Source of the DNA: Clostridia bacterium
GTDB lineage: Bacteria > Bacillota > Clostridia > Christensenellales > UBA1242
Assembly: GCA_017531805.1 (NCBI GenBank)
Contig: JAFXKG010000002.1
Span: 1 to 64,000, forward strand
Direction of reading: 5' to 3'
DNA: 64,000 nt
Shown: piece after piece, positions 1 through 9,197 of the stretch
Layout: each line of letters opens with the position of its first letter
Position numbering within the stretch: the stretch's first letter is position 1
Translations under genes and position numbers: made by a program
Notes under the pieces: generated by a model
What the model was told of the DNA's origin: nothing
Databases searched by the model: none
Seen by the model: the letters and a program-made list of their open reading frames with translations, nothing else

Positions 1-77
1 TAATAAAAATTAATTAATTTTAATAAAATAATTATAAATATTATAAAAAAATCAAAAATTTAGATAAAATATTAATA

Positions 78-917
78 ATGACAAAATCAAAATCAAAAAT
101 TTTAATATTTATTTTATTGTTGTTTATAGTGGCAACTTGTTTTTGTGGATGCGCAAGTGTAAATGTTATGACACAACAAAACGATGACGGAACAATTGAC
201 GAACTTGTGTATGTTACATTAAATACAGATGCAATACAGTCTGCTGGTAAAAGTGTAGAGTTGTTAAAGTTGGATGTTGATACTGAAGGTAAGAAACAAA
301 TTGATTTAATTATCGAGAAATTTGAAAACAAAATTATGTTTGATAAGTTACATGCAACGGAAGAAGCAAAAGTAGTTTTAAATAGTTATGTTGGTGGAAT
401 AACACCAGTTAAAAGCCAATGGCAAGATAACACCTGTGCGATTGGTATAAGATTTAAAAGTATTGAAGTTTATAGATACTATTATGGCATAACAGGTAAC
501 GAAACGATAACAATGCAAGTAGAAAAACATTTTTTATACAACAAAATGTACTACTATGCATACTCAATGTACGCTGATTATAGCGTTGTTTATAGTAATT
601 TAGAAAATATCTTTTCCACAAAATATCCAGACCTTGTGGATAATCAAAACAATCAAACTTTATATACTTTTGTAACAAGTTCAAGGCGCCAGCATTCAGA
701 TGCAAATTTTGTAACAAGCGAAGGTGGAAAATATTATCACACATGGATATTAGATGATGATAATTTAGATAAACCTGTTATGCTTTATTATAATGTTGCA
801 AATCGCGGTAACTGTATATTAATTTGCATAGGTGCAAGTGTCATAGTTTGCGGAATAATTTTAGGTGTTGGTTTGTTGATTGAAAAGAATAAGAAAAAGA
901 AAAAAACGGTTGCTTAG
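78..917 (+). CDS. Membrane-anchored lipoprotein, unknown function
   Basis: 279 residues. The N-terminus is a lipoprotein signal: basic MTKSKSK, a hydrophobic run, then FCGC at the lipobox, so Cys25 would be lipidated. A second hydrophobic segment near residues 241-265 is followed by a Lys-rich tail, giving an extracytoplasmic domain held at both ends. The middle region is rich in Tyr and Asn and matches no family I recognise. There is no Shine-Dalgarno; a TAAAAT box ends only about 7 nt before the ATG, so the transcript may be leaderless. The stop codon lies inside the terminator hairpin that follows. Function unknown. Confidence 0.75.
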   Translation: MTKSKSKILIFILLLFIVATCFCGCASVNVMTQQNDDGTIDELVYVTLNTDAIQSAGKSVELLKLDVDTEGKKQIDLIIEKFENKIMFDKLHATEEAKVVLNSYVGGITPVKSQWQDNTCAIGIRFKSIEVYRYYYGITGNETITMQVEKHFLYNKMYYYAYSMYADYSVVYSNLENIFSTKYPDLVDNQNNQTLYTFVTSSRRQHSDANFVTSEGGKYYHTWILDDDNLDKPVMLYYNVANRGNCILICIGASVIVCGIILGVGLLIEKNKKKKKTVA

Positions 918-930
918 CAATCGTTTTTTT
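903..930. terminator. Bidirectional intrinsic terminator
   Basis: A 9-bp stem (AACGGTTGC/GCAATCGTT, one G-U pair) with A-run and T-run flanks. It serves the lipoprotein gene on + and the convergent small gene on -, and overlaps the stop of the former. Confidence 0.8.
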
Positions 931-1090
931 ACCAATCGTATCTGCGAGTTGGTATTTTTATATCATCGTAAAATTTTAAATATTCATCAGCGTACTTACT
1001 GCTCGTATCAACTGGTTGCTTTGTTGATTTTTTTTTATTGTATTTAACTTTAGATTTTGGTAATTTTTTTAATATTTTAATTTTAGCCAT
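929..1090 (-). CDS. Small basic protein, 53 residues
   Basis: Encodes 53 residues starting MAKIKILKKLPKSK and ending IPTRRYDW. A good ribosome-binding site (GGAG, 7 nt spacing) precedes the ATG, and the stop abuts the shared terminator. The first 22 residues are very Lys-rich; the C-terminal half has an acidic/aromatic segment (ADEYLKFYDD). No family recognised. RBS, plausible codon use and terminator make a real small gene likely, but there is no homology support. Confidence 0.6.
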   Translation of the reverse strand: MAKIKILKKLPKSKVKYNKKKSTKQPVDTSSKYADEYLKFYDDIKIPTRRYDW

Positions 1091-1210
1091 AAATTTACTC
1101 CAAATTTTTAGAAGTTATTTAATTTATATAAATTATATCATGTTTTTTTACTTTTTCAATATTTTTTATAAAATTTTAATGAATTTTTATAGTTAAAAAA
1201 TAAAAATCCA

Positions 1211-1768
1211 CTATTTTGTGGATTTAATATTTATATTCCTTTTTTCGTTATATGGACTTAAAATTACTTTGTTTTGTTTTAAACTTTGTTGCACATCTAT
1301 AATGCGTTGATTGCTACTACCTTTAAATCGCAAGGTTATGTCTTTAAGGTCAATTTTAAATTCGCCGTCAACAAGGATATCAATATAAGTTAAAAATTCA
1401 TCAGTCCAAGGTGTACGAGCCCTGCTAGGACGCAAAAGTTCTTCATCAAATAAGTATCCAGTGTAGCACCAAATTGTTTTGTTTGGATACATTTCTTTAA
1501 CACGCTTTACAAAAGGCAAAAGTCCTTTTTGATTTGCTGGTTCCATAGGTTCACCACCAAGTAATGTTAAACCATTTACATAATTTGGAGCTAAGGATAA
1601 AATAATCTTGTCTTCTGTTTCTTTGTCAAAAACTTTGCCATAATTAAAGTCCCATGTTTCTGGATTAAAACAATGTTTGCAATGATGAGTACAACCACTC
1701 ACAAACAGAGAAGTCCTTACGCCTTCTCCGTTTGCGATATCATTAAATTTGATGGTTGAATAATTCAT
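1211..1768 (-). CDS. nrdG: Anaerobic ribonucleotide reductase activating protein
   Basis: Radical SAM enzyme of 185 residues that generates the glycyl radical on NrdD using S-adenosylmethionine and a [4Fe-4S] cluster. The cluster motif is Cys26-X3-Cys30-X2-Cys33 (CTHHCKHC), with the family's N-terminal GEGVRTSLFVSGC and a LLGGEPM motif. It starts 12 nt after nrdD, so the two form one operon on the minus strand. The length is normal for NrdG. Its presence with NrdD implies strictly anaerobic dNTP synthesis. Confidence 0.96.
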   Translation of the reverse strand: MNYSTIKFNDIANGEGVRTSLFVSGCTHHCKHCFNPETWDFNYGKVFDKETEDKIILSLAPNYVNGLTLLGGEPMEPANQKGLLPFVKRVKEMYPNKTIWCYTGYLFDEELLRPSRARTPWTDEFLTYIDILVDGEFKIDLKDITLRFKGSSNQRIIDVQQSLKQNKVILSPYNEKRNINIKSTK

Positions 1769-1780
1769 CGTAATTTGTCC

Positions 1781-3958
1781 TTATAAGTGTAATACTCTGT
1801 CTTTAATTTCTTGTGTTCTGCCTTGGTTCCAGAATTGGCTGCCAATGTAACCACAAGTTCTTCTTGCTACGTTCATTTTTGTTTGGTCTGTATTGCCACA
1901 ATTAGGGCATTTCCAAATAAGTTTGCCGTCATGCTCTTCAACAACAATTTCGCCGTCGTAAGCACAATTGTGACAGTAGTCTGATTTTGTGTTAAGTTCT
2001 GCATACATAATGTTGTCGTAAATAAATTTCATAACTTGCATAACTGCTTCGATATTGTCTTGCATGTTAGGTACTTCTACATAACTGATTGCTCCGCCTG
2101 GACTAAGCACTTGGAACTCACTTTCCAAAGCAAGTTTGCTAAATGCATCAATTGGTTCAGTTACATGTATATGATAGCTGTTTGTAATATAATTTCTGTC
2201 TGTCACACCTTCGATAATGCCAAAGCGTTTTTGTAGGCATTTTGCAAATTTATATGTAGTGCTTTCCAATGGAGTGCCATATAGAGAATAGTCTATATTT
2301 TCTGCAGCTTTCCATTTTGCAGTATATTCGTTAAGTTTTTTCAAAATTTCTAAACCAAGTGCCTTGCCTTCTGGTTCAGTAAGTTTTTTGCCAATTAAAG
2401 CATAAACAGTTTCCCAAAGACCTGCAAAGCCAAGTGAAATTGTAGAATATCCACCATGCAATAGTTTGTCTATTGTTTCGCCTGGGTGTAAGCGTGCCAA
2501 TGCGCCGTATTGCCACAAGATAGGTGCTACATCAGAAGGTGTGCCTGTCAATCTTTCGTGACGTTTTTGTAATGCTTCGTGGCAAAGTTCCATACGTTCG
2601 TCAAAGATTTGCCAGAATTTTTTCATATCCTTGTGAGAAGATAATGCGATATCGATTAAGTTTACAGTTACAACACCTTGATTAAATCTGCCATAATATT
2701 TTGCTTTGCCATTTTCATCAACAAAAGGTGTTAAGAAGCTTCTGCATCCCATACAAGTATAGCAGTGTCCTTCACCATTTTTGTCAACTTTAAGTTCTTT
2801 CATTTTCTTTTCAGAAATATAGTCTGGTACCATACGCTTTGCAGTACAAAGTGCTGCAAGTTCTGTTAAGTAATAGTATGGACTATCTTTATGTATATTT
2901 TGTTCTTCCAAAACATAGATAAGTTTTGGGAAAGCAGGTGTAACATAAACACCTTTTTGGTTTTTAACACCAACAATCCTTTGTTGTAAAGTTTCTTCAA
3001 TAATCATTGCAAGGTCTTTCTTTTCTTGTTCAGATTTTGCCTCGCCAAGATACATAAATACTGTAATGAAAGGCGCTTGACCATTTGTTGTCATAAGAGT
3101 TACAACTTGGTATTGAATTGTTTGTACGCCTTTGTTGATTTCTCTGCGTACTTTACCTTCAACAATTTCGTTTAATTGTTCTTCAGTAATCTTAATATTT
3201 AAAGATTTAAATTGTTCAAGAGTTCTTTTTCTTATTTTCTTTCTTGATACATCGACAAAAGGTGCAAGGTGAGCAAGGCTTATACTTTGTCCGCCATATT
3301 GACTAGATGCAACTTGGGCAATAATTTGTGTGGCGATATTACAAGCAGTAGAGAAGGAATGTGGTTTTTCTATCATAGTGCCAGAAATTACAGTGCCGTT
3401 TTGTAACATATCTTCAAGATTGATAAGATCACAGTTGTGCATGCGTTGTGCAAAATAATCTGCATCATGGAAATGAATTAAACCATCTTCATGTGCTTTC
3501 CAAATATGATCTGGCAATAGGAAACGCTTTGTTAAATCTTTGCTCATTTCGCCAGCCATGTAGTCGCGTTGAACGCTACAAATGGTTGGGTTTTTGTTGC
3601 TGTTTTCTTGTTTGATTTCTTCGTTAGAGCAATCAATTAAAGAAAATATTTTTTCGTCAGTTGTGTTTGCCTGTCTTGCAAGTTGACGATCGTATCTGTA
3701 TGTAATGTAATTTTTGGCAACTTCAAAAGCGCCTTCCTTCATGATGGCAAATTCCACCATGTCTTGAATTTCTTCCACACCAACTGCGCGTCCCATATTT
3801 TCACACTTATCACACACAGATGATACAATATTATCAATTTGAGCATTGGTTAATCTTTTAGATAACTCATCAATTGACAAATTTGCTTTAGATACGGCAA
3901 TCTTGATTTTTTCGGCATCAAATACAACTTCCGATCCGTTTCTTTTAATAACTTTCAT
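1781..3958 (-). CDS. nrdD: Class III (anaerobic) ribonucleoside-triphosphate reductase
   Basis: Reduces ribonucleoside triphosphates to dNTPs with a glycyl radical. The N-terminal ATP-cone (MKVIKRNGSEVVFDAEKI, about residues 1-90) is the allosteric domain. The C-terminal end has a four-Cys zinc site (CHNC and CPNC) and the glycyl-radical loop RRTCGYIG, radical Gly near residue 703 of 725. An in-frame ATG lies 9 codons upstream, but GGGAGG sits 6-7 nt before the ATG at 3958, so that start is preferred. A -10-like TATAAT lies on the minus strand at about 4018-4023, in the region shared with the divergent Crp/Fnr gene. Confidence 0.97.
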   Translation of the reverse strand: MKVIKRNGSEVVFDAEKIKIAVSKANLSIDELSKRLTNAQIDNIVSSVCDKCENMGRAVGVEEIQDMVEFAIMKEGAFEVAKNYITYRYDRQLARQANTTDEKIFSLIDCSNEEIKQENSNKNPTICSVQRDYMAGEMSKDLTKRFLLPDHIWKAHEDGLIHFHDADYFAQRMHNCDLINLEDMLQNGTVISGTMIEKPHSFSTACNIATQIIAQVASSQYGGQSISLAHLAPFVDVSRKKIRKRTLEQFKSLNIKITEEQLNEIVEGKVRREINKGVQTIQYQVVTLMTTNGQAPFITVFMYLGEAKSEQEKKDLAMIIEETLQQRIVGVKNQKGVYVTPAFPKLIYVLEEQNIHKDSPYYYLTELAALCTAKRMVPDYISEKKMKELKVDKNGEGHCYTCMGCRSFLTPFVDENGKAKYYGRFNQGVVTVNLIDIALSSHKDMKKFWQIFDERMELCHEALQKRHERLTGTPSDVAPILWQYGALARLHPGETIDKLLHGGYSTISLGFAGLWETVYALIGKKLTEPEGKALGLEILKKLNEYTAKWKAAENIDYSLYGTPLESTTYKFAKCLQKRFGIIEGVTDRNYITNSYHIHVTEPIDAFSKLALESEFQVLSPGGAISYVEVPNMQDNIEAVMQVMKFIYDNIMYAELNTKSDYCHNCAYDGEIVVEEHDGKLIWKCPNCGNTDQTKMNVARRTCGYIGSQFWNQGRTQEIKDRVLHL

Positions 3959-4044
3959 TTTTATCCTCCCCGTAAAAGTTTTCAAACCTTTTGCCTTTTG
4001 TTTGACTTTCCGTATCTATTATACTACAATTGTGATATAAAAAG

Positions 4045-4060
4045 TGTTGTTTTTACAACA
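4045..4060. promoter_or_regulatory. Perfect 16-bp palindrome, possible operator
   Basis: TGTTGT-TTTT-ACAACA is a perfect inverted repeat just upstream of the ribosome-binding site of the Crp/Fnr gene and about 90 bp upstream of nrdD. ACAATTGT, another palindrome, lies about 20 bp away. Position between divergent genes suggests a regulator site; which protein binds it is inference. Confidence 0.45.
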
Positions 4061-4073
4061 AAATGGAGTTTTT

Positions 4074-4751
4074 GTGGAACATTTTGATGAATTAAAAAAG
4101 ACCAAAATATTTAAAGACACAAACGAATTTGAGTGTCAAGCAATGATGTTTTGTTTAAAAACTAGATTCAAAACATTTGACAAACATCAGCACATTGTAT
4201 CTCAAGGCGAACCTATGGACGACATAATTTTGATTATTAAAGGTGGAGCAATCGTCGAAAACATAGATAGTTTAGGCAACATTTCTATTTTGATGAGACT
4301 TAAAAAAGGTGACGTCTATGGGGTAGAATCTGCGTATGCTGGTGACACTGTTTACAAAGATAGTTTGGTAGCCACTGAACGCACCAGGGTACTTTTTATG
4401 AACAAGCATCGTACAATCAATCCGTGTGAAAACAGATGCAAAAAGCACGAAATGGTAATAAAAAATTTGATGCAAAGTATGGCACAAACCAGTATCCAAT
4501 TGCTTGACAAAGTTTCTCACATGTCAAAAAAGACAATAAGAGATAAACTTATGTCGTACTTTAAAGCATTAGAGAAAAAATCTGGTTCTGCATATTTTGA
4601 AATTCCTTTTAGTAAAACCGAACTGGCAAACTATTTGTCTGTTGATAGAAGTGCGATGTCCACCGAACTGACAAAAATGAAGGAAGAAGGCATAATTGAT
4701 TTTGATAAGCGTCAATTTCGTTTGATAAAAAATCAAAATGAAATTTTATAA
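4074..4751 (+). CDS. Crp/Fnr-family transcriptional regulator
   Basis: An N-terminal cyclic-nucleotide-binding-fold domain (about residues 25-115, with SQGEPMDDIILIIKGG) is followed by a linker helix and a C-terminal winged-helix domain (FSKTELANYLSVDRSAMSTEL). A Cys-X3-Cys-X2-His motif (CENRCKKH) after the sensor domain is common in clostridial members of this family and could bind metal or a cluster. The likely start is GTG at 4074, with GGAG 5 nt upstream; an in-frame ATG ten codons earlier has no RBS and falls in the palindrome region. It diverges from nrdDG, so an oxygen or redox role on nrdDG is plausible but inferred. Confidence 0.85.
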   Translation: MEHFDELKKTKIFKDTNEFECQAMMFCLKTRFKTFDKHQHIVSQGEPMDDIILIIKGGAIVENIDSLGNISILMRLKKGDVYGVESAYAGDTVYKDSLVATERTRVLFMNKHRTINPCENRCKKHEMVIKNLMQSMAQTSIQLLDKVSHMSKKTIRDKLMSYFKALEKKSGSAYFEIPFSKTELANYLSVDRSAMSTELTKMKEEGIIDFDKRQFRLIKNQNEIL

Positions 4752-4865
4752 ACTGTAACATTTTGTCATCTTTACGACTTGAATAATTTTCCAGTGGTAA
4801 GTTTGACAAAAATCATACTGTATTTTATTTGGTGTGGTATAATTCCTACATCTCAAGGAGGAAAT

Positions 4866-5921
4866 ATGGCAAATAGTTTTGGTGCATTTTTTAAACAAAA
4901 ACGCCAAGAAAAAAACTTGACACAAAAAGAATTAGCACAATTATTGTTTGTATCAGAATCTGCTGTTAGTAAATGGGAAAAAAATATTGCGCATCCAGAC
5001 ATAACACTTTTGCCCAAACTTGCCGAAATTTTAGCAGTTTCTGAACACGAACTTATTACTGCAAGTATAGACAACAAATCAAGGGAAGAAAAAAGCCAAG
5101 CAAAAAAATGGCGCACCTTTAGTATGTCTTGGAGTTTGTTTTTCTATATTTCTTATACAATTGCGCTTATTTCTTGTTTTATTTGCAATTTGGTTATAGA
5201 TAAAACGTTGTCTTGGTTTTGGATTGTTGCATCGGCATTGTTGTTAGCGTTTACATTTACAAATTTGCCTAAACATATAAAAAAACATAAATTGGTTTTA
5301 ATCCCGCTTTCAATGTATTTAGTCTTAAGCTTATTGTTGGCGGTATGTGCAATTTATACTGATGGAAACTGGTTTTGGGTGGCAGATCTATCTGTGTTGT
5401 TTGGTTTAATTGTGATTTTTGTTCCAATTTATATTTCAAAATTAAAAGTTTTTTTAAAACTAAAAAAATTTAACGATTTTGTGTCGCTTGGCATAGATTT
5501 TGTAGCATTAAATATTTTACTTGTTGTAATAAACATTTTTACAATTTCAAATGGTTACAATAAAAATTTATGGTATTTTAAAATCGCGTTGCCAATTGTT
5601 ATATCAATTTATTTATTTTTAAATTTATTGCTATGCGTTAGATTTTTTAAATTAAATAGATTAATAAAAACAAGTATTATTTTATTTTTAATAGATTTAT
5701 TGTATTTAATTGTACCATTTATAAATGTAAAAAATTTGACACTCCAAAGAGAAATTGATGATGTAAATATCTTTAAAGCGGATTTTTCTAGATGGATACC
5801 AGAGTTGACCTTAGATAACAATATACACCTAATTATAGCGTTATCGTTGTTAGGGTTGGCAATTTTATTTTTGACAAGCGGTTTAATTTTACATTATTTC
5901 AAAAAGAAAAAACAAAAATAG
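4866..5921 (+). CDS. XRE-family regulator fused to a multi-pass membrane domain
   Basis: 351 residues from the ATG at 4866, which is preceded by AAGGAGG. Residues 1-65 are a helix-turn-helix of the Cro/C1 type (LTQKELAQLLFVSESAVSKWE). The rest holds about eight hydrophobic segments and ends in a Lys-rich tail. Such membrane-tethered XRE proteins are widespread in Firmicutes; their signals are mostly unknown. It is monocistronic and followed by a terminator. Confidence 0.85.
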   Translation: MANSFGAFFKQKRQEKNLTQKELAQLLFVSESAVSKWEKNIAHPDITLLPKLAEILAVSEHELITASIDNKSREEKSQAKKWRTFSMSWSLFFYISYTIALISCFICNLVIDKTLSWFWIVASALLLAFTFTNLPKHIKKHKLVLIPLSMYLVLSLLLAVCAIYTDGNWFWVADLSVLFGLIVIFVPIYISKLKVFLKLKKFNDFVSLGIDFVALNILLVVINIFTISNGYNKNLWYFKIALPIVISIYLFLNLLLCVRFFKLNRLIKTSIILFLIDLLYLIVPFINVKNLTLQREIDDVNIFKADFSRWIPELTLDNNIHLIIALSLLGLAILFLTSGLILHYFKKKKQK

Positions 5922-5940
5922 TTTTATCATTTTGCAACAA

Positions 5941-5968
5941 AAAAGGCACTCTTGTAGAGTGTCTTTTT
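5941..5968. terminator. Bidirectional terminator between convergent genes
   Basis: GGCACTC-TTGTA-GAGTGTC stem (one G-U) with A and T runs on each side. It ends the XRE membrane gene (+) and the DegV gene (-). Confidence 0.75.
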
Positions 5969-5994
5969 GATTTTTATTTTGTCAGTTGTCAACC

Positions 5995-6909
5995 TTATTT
6001 TTGATAATCTTTTAACACACCTAAACGGTCCACATAATAACCAACCGCCATACAATTTGGCCCAGTGTGGCAAGCCACAAACAATGGAAGTGGGTCGTGA
6101 GTAAAGAAACTCATTTCAGGCAAAGCTGCTTTTACATCTGCTTCAAAATCTTTAATTTCTTGTGCGTCAAGATTAGGGAAGGTATGCGCCATACCAATCA
6201 CTATTTTACCTTCTTTAAGTTCTTCAGGGAAGCGTTCTTCAACTTCCTTTTTGGTTGCAGCTATCATTTTTGCGCGTGCTTGTTTCATAGACATTGTTTT
6301 TGCAAAAGCATCAAGTTTGCCACCATGTATTTGAAGGATTGGTTTAATATTAAGCAAAGTGCCAATCGCTGCAGCGGCAGGAGTAACACGACCACCTTTT
6401 TTCAAATATTTAAGAGTGTCAACGCCAATGTAAACACCGCACTCAGATTTTGTACTTTCTAAATAATCTTTTACTTCCTTTGCTGATTTGCCATCAGATA
6501 TCAATTTGCTTGCTTCTATAACACTTGCTTTATGCAAATATGCAACTTTTTGATTGTTAACAACAAACACTTTGCCTTCAAACTCGTCTTCATGACTGGC
6601 ATTTATTGCAGTGTTGCACGCTTCACTAAGTCCGCTAGAAAGAGGGATATACACAATTTCTTCATAGTCTTTTAAAATCTCTCTCCAACCTTCTTTTATA
6701 GTTTCAATACTAGGTTGACTTGTGCTTACGATAGTGTTTTTGTCTGCCAAAAATTGATAGAAATCTTGATAAGTCATATTTTGACCTTCGTAATATTCGT
6801 CACCATTTATAATAAAGGAAATAGGTATCAATTTTTGTACATTATATCTTTCCACATCTTGTTTAGAAAAATAACCAGAATTGTCTATTATAAGCGCTAC
6901 TTTATTCAT
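5995..6909 (-). CDS. DegV-family fatty-acid-binding protein
   Basis: 304 residues. DegV/FakB-type proteins bind a fatty acid and present it to a FakA kinase. Features seen: an N-terminal alpha/beta lobe with IDNSGYFS, the conserved STSQPS and IPLSSGLS loops, and LLNIKPIL and HTGPN in the C-terminal lobe. An AAGGAG site precedes the ATG. The first lobe is more divergent than in the second DegV protein at 8349, so the two may bind different lipids. No fakA lies in this window. Confidence 0.92.
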   Translation of the reverse strand: MNKVALIIDNSGYFSKQDVERYNVQKLIPISFIINGDEYYEGQNMTYQDFYQFLADKNTIVSTSQPSIETIKEGWREILKDYEEIVYIPLSSGLSEACNTAINASHEDEFEGKVFVVNNQKVAYLHKASVIEASKLISDGKSAKEVKDYLESTKSECGVYIGVDTLKYLKKGGRVTPAAAAIGTLLNIKPILQIHGGKLDAFAKTMSMKQARAKMIAATKKEVEERFPEELKEGKIVIGMAHTFPNLDAQEIKDFEADVKAALPEMSFFTHDPLPLFVACHTGPNCMAVGYYVDRLGVLKDYQK

Positions 6910-7046
6910 ATTTTCTCCTTGATTGTATTAATAAAAAACAAATTTACAAAAGTATTATAATAAAAAGTTGTGATTTTGGCAAATGAAAATTGACATTTTA
7001 ACTAATTTTAAAAAATCCAATATATGTAAAACCAATTTTCAGCTAT

Positions 7047-7073
7047 TTGACAAAAACTCAAAAAGAATATAAT
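7047..7073 (+). promoter_or_regulatory. Promoter placing the start codon near +1
   Basis: TTGACA at 7047-7052 and TATAAT at 7068-7073 with 15-bp spacing. The expected start of transcription, about 7080, is 2 nt before the ATG at 7082, and no Shine-Dalgarno is present. This suggests a leaderless mRNA. Confidence 0.55.
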
Positions 7074-7081
7074 ATCATTAC

Positions 7082-8344
7082 ATGATTGTAGATATATTTG
7101 ATTATGGTATGAACGGCGAAGGGGTTGCAAAACAAGATGGTAAAGTTTTGTTAGTTGACCATGCCCTTGTTCGAGAGCAAGTTGATTGTGAAATTATATT
7201 AGACCACAACAACTACGCAACAGCAAAAGTTAAAAATATTTTAAAGCAAAGCAAAAACAGAACAACTCCACATTGTCCATATTTTTATCAATGTGGTGGC
7301 TGTGATTTACAACACATGGAGTATGCTGAGCAACTTAGGTTTAAGTCAAGTTTAATAAAAAAGACAATCAACAAGATTGTTGGTGTAGATGTGGCAGTGT
7401 CTGACACAATTCCGTCACAAAACTGTTACAATTATAGGAACAAATCTAGTTTTGCTTTTAAAAATGGCAAAAGTGGATTTTATCAACAAAATTCTAATGA
7501 TATTGTGGAAATCTCTAAATGTATAATCTCATCAGAAAACATCAATTTGGTGTATAAGTTGTTTACAGAATTTGCATCAAATTTTAAAGATAAAGAAAGA
7601 ATAAAAAATTTGGTTGTAAGAGACATAAATAATCAAATACTGGTTGGGGTTGTGACAATAAAAGAGTTAAATTTGTTGCCTTTTTGGAATATATTAAAAC
7701 AACAATTCTCTCAAATAGGTTTATGTCAAATCATTAATACCAGAAATGATTCTGTTGTTTTGTCTGGCAAGGTTATTCATGTGGCTGGTTTGGATAAAAT
7801 AAAAATCTTAAATTTTGGCTTAGATTATCAAGTGGATCTTTTGGGCTTTCATCAAACAAATGAAGATATACAAAACAAAATTTACGAAAAAGTGCTAAAT
7901 TTTATTAGTCCTAACTCAGTAGTTGTAAATGGTTTTAGTGGACAAGGATTGTTGTCGGCTATAGTCGCAAAAAAGGCAAAACATGTCTATGGCATCGAAA
8001 TAAATCATAGTTCGCATACCAGTGCAGAAAGGCTTAAATTTGACAATAACATTGCAAATATGACTAATATTTTAGGGGATTTTTACAAAAAATTCGACAA
8101 AATTAAAGAAAAAATTGATACAATTATCTTGGACCCATCAAAAAAAGGTTGCGGAAAAGATGTAATTCATGCAATAATAGGAGTGAAGAATATTATATAT
8201 ATTTCATGTAATCCAATTGCGTTGGCTAAAGATTTGCGAGAATTGTTGGCTAGTTACGAAATAGAAAATATTATTCCGTTTGACATGTTCCCTAACACAA
8301 AAAGTGTAGAAACATTGCTCAAACTTAAATTAAAGGAGAAATAA
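7082..8344 (+). CDS. RNA (uracil-C5) methyltransferase, RlmD/TrmA family
   Basis: SAM-dependent enzyme that methylates C5 of a uridine in 23S rRNA or tRNA. A shortened N-terminal TRAM domain (NGEGVAKQDGKVLLVDHAL) is followed by a [4Fe-4S] motif (HCPYFYQCGGC, then a further Cys), and a Rossmann methyltransferase domain from about residue 275. The catalytic Cys sits in YISCNP; the usual DPPR/K loop reads DPSKKG here and motif I reads NGFSGQGLLS, so it is a divergent member. Translation probably starts without a leader. The downstream DegV gene begins 4 nt after its stop. Whether the target is U1939, U747 or tRNA U54 cannot be read from sequence. Confidence 0.9.
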   Translation: MIVDIFDYGMNGEGVAKQDGKVLLVDHALVREQVDCEIILDHNNYATAKVKNILKQSKNRTTPHCPYFYQCGGCDLQHMEYAEQLRFKSSLIKKTINKIVGVDVAVSDTIPSQNCYNYRNKSSFAFKNGKSGFYQQNSNDIVEISKCIISSENINLVYKLFTEFASNFKDKERIKNLVVRDINNQILVGVVTIKELNLLPFWNILKQQFSQIGLCQIINTRNDSVVLSGKVIHVAGLDKIKILNFGLDYQVDLLGFHQTNEDIQNKIYEKVLNFISPNSVVVNGFSGQGLLSAIVAKKAKHVYGIEINHSSHTSAERLKFDNNIANMTNILGDFYKKFDKIKEKIDTIILDPSKKGCGKDVIHAIIGVKNIIYISCNPIALAKDLRELLASYEIENIIPFDMFPNTKSVETLLKLKLKEK

Positions 8345-8348
8345 AATT

Positions 8349-9197
8349 ATGATACTCAGTACAGACTCTACAGCAAATTTGCCTAAGGATTTATATAAAA
8401 AATTAAATATTAGCATGACACCAATGCAAATTGTTTTAGAAAATGAAATTTATGACGATTTAAGCGAAAAGTTGCCTGTTAAAGAATACTATCAAAAAAT
8501 GAAAGATGGTGCAACACCAACAACTGCGCAAATAAACGAGCAAACAGCAAGAGAATATTTTGAAGATTTGCTAAAAAAAGGTGAAGATGTTTTACATATC
8601 AGTTTTTCAAGCGCATTAAGTGGCACAACAAGTGCTATAATCCGTGTTGCAGAAGAATTAAACACTACACATAAAAACAAAATTGTCGTTGTAGATTCTT
8701 TAAATGCATCAATGGGTGAAGGTATTTTAGTGCTTGCAGCACACGACATGATGCAACAAGGCAAGTCTATTGATGAAATTGCAACAGAACTTGAAACACT
8801 TAAACACAAAGCATGTGCATATTTTACTGTAGAACAATTAAAATACCTTGTGCGTGGTGGTAGAGTAAGCAAATTAAGTGGTATGGTTGGTTCGATTTTA
8901 AACATTAAACCAGTTTTGAGAGTTGACGAAGAAGGTAGACTTGTAAGTTATAAAAAAGTTATATCTAGGAAAAAATCTATTGCCGAACTTCAAAATATCA
9001 TTACAGATAAAATTGGCGACAAAAAACATGTTTATATTTGCCATGCAGATTGTGAACAAGATGCAAATGATTTGGCAAATAGTGTTGAAACACTAATAGG
9101 TGCTAAGCCAGTTGTTACAGATTTGACACAAGTTATTGGTTGTCATACAGGACCAGGACTTTTGGCATTATTCTTCTTTGGTAAAGATGGAAAATAA
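8349..9197 (+). CDS. DegV-family fatty-acid-binding protein
   Basis: 282 residues with the full DegV pattern: ILSTDSTANLP at the N-terminus, TAQIN, ISFSSALSGT, RGGRVSK, ILNIKPVLRV and GCHTGPG near the C-terminus. An AAAGGAG site lies before the ATG. It is the middle gene of a three-gene operon (methyltransferase, DegV, YigZ-like), overlapping the next gene by 11 bp. It is closer to the canonical family than the 5995 paralogue. Confidence 0.93.
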   Translation: MILSTDSTANLPKDLYKKLNISMTPMQIVLENEIYDDLSEKLPVKEYYQKMKDGATPTTAQINEQTAREYFEDLLKKGEDVLHISFSSALSGTTSAIIRVAEELNTTHKNKIVVVDSLNASMGEGILVLAAHDMMQQGKSIDEIATELETLKHKACAYFTVEQLKYLVRGGRVSKLSGMVGSILNIKPVLRVDEEGRLVSYKKVISRKKSIAELQNIITDKIGDKKHVYICHADCEQDANDLANSVETLIGAKPVVTDLTQVIGCHTGPGLLALFFFGKDGK

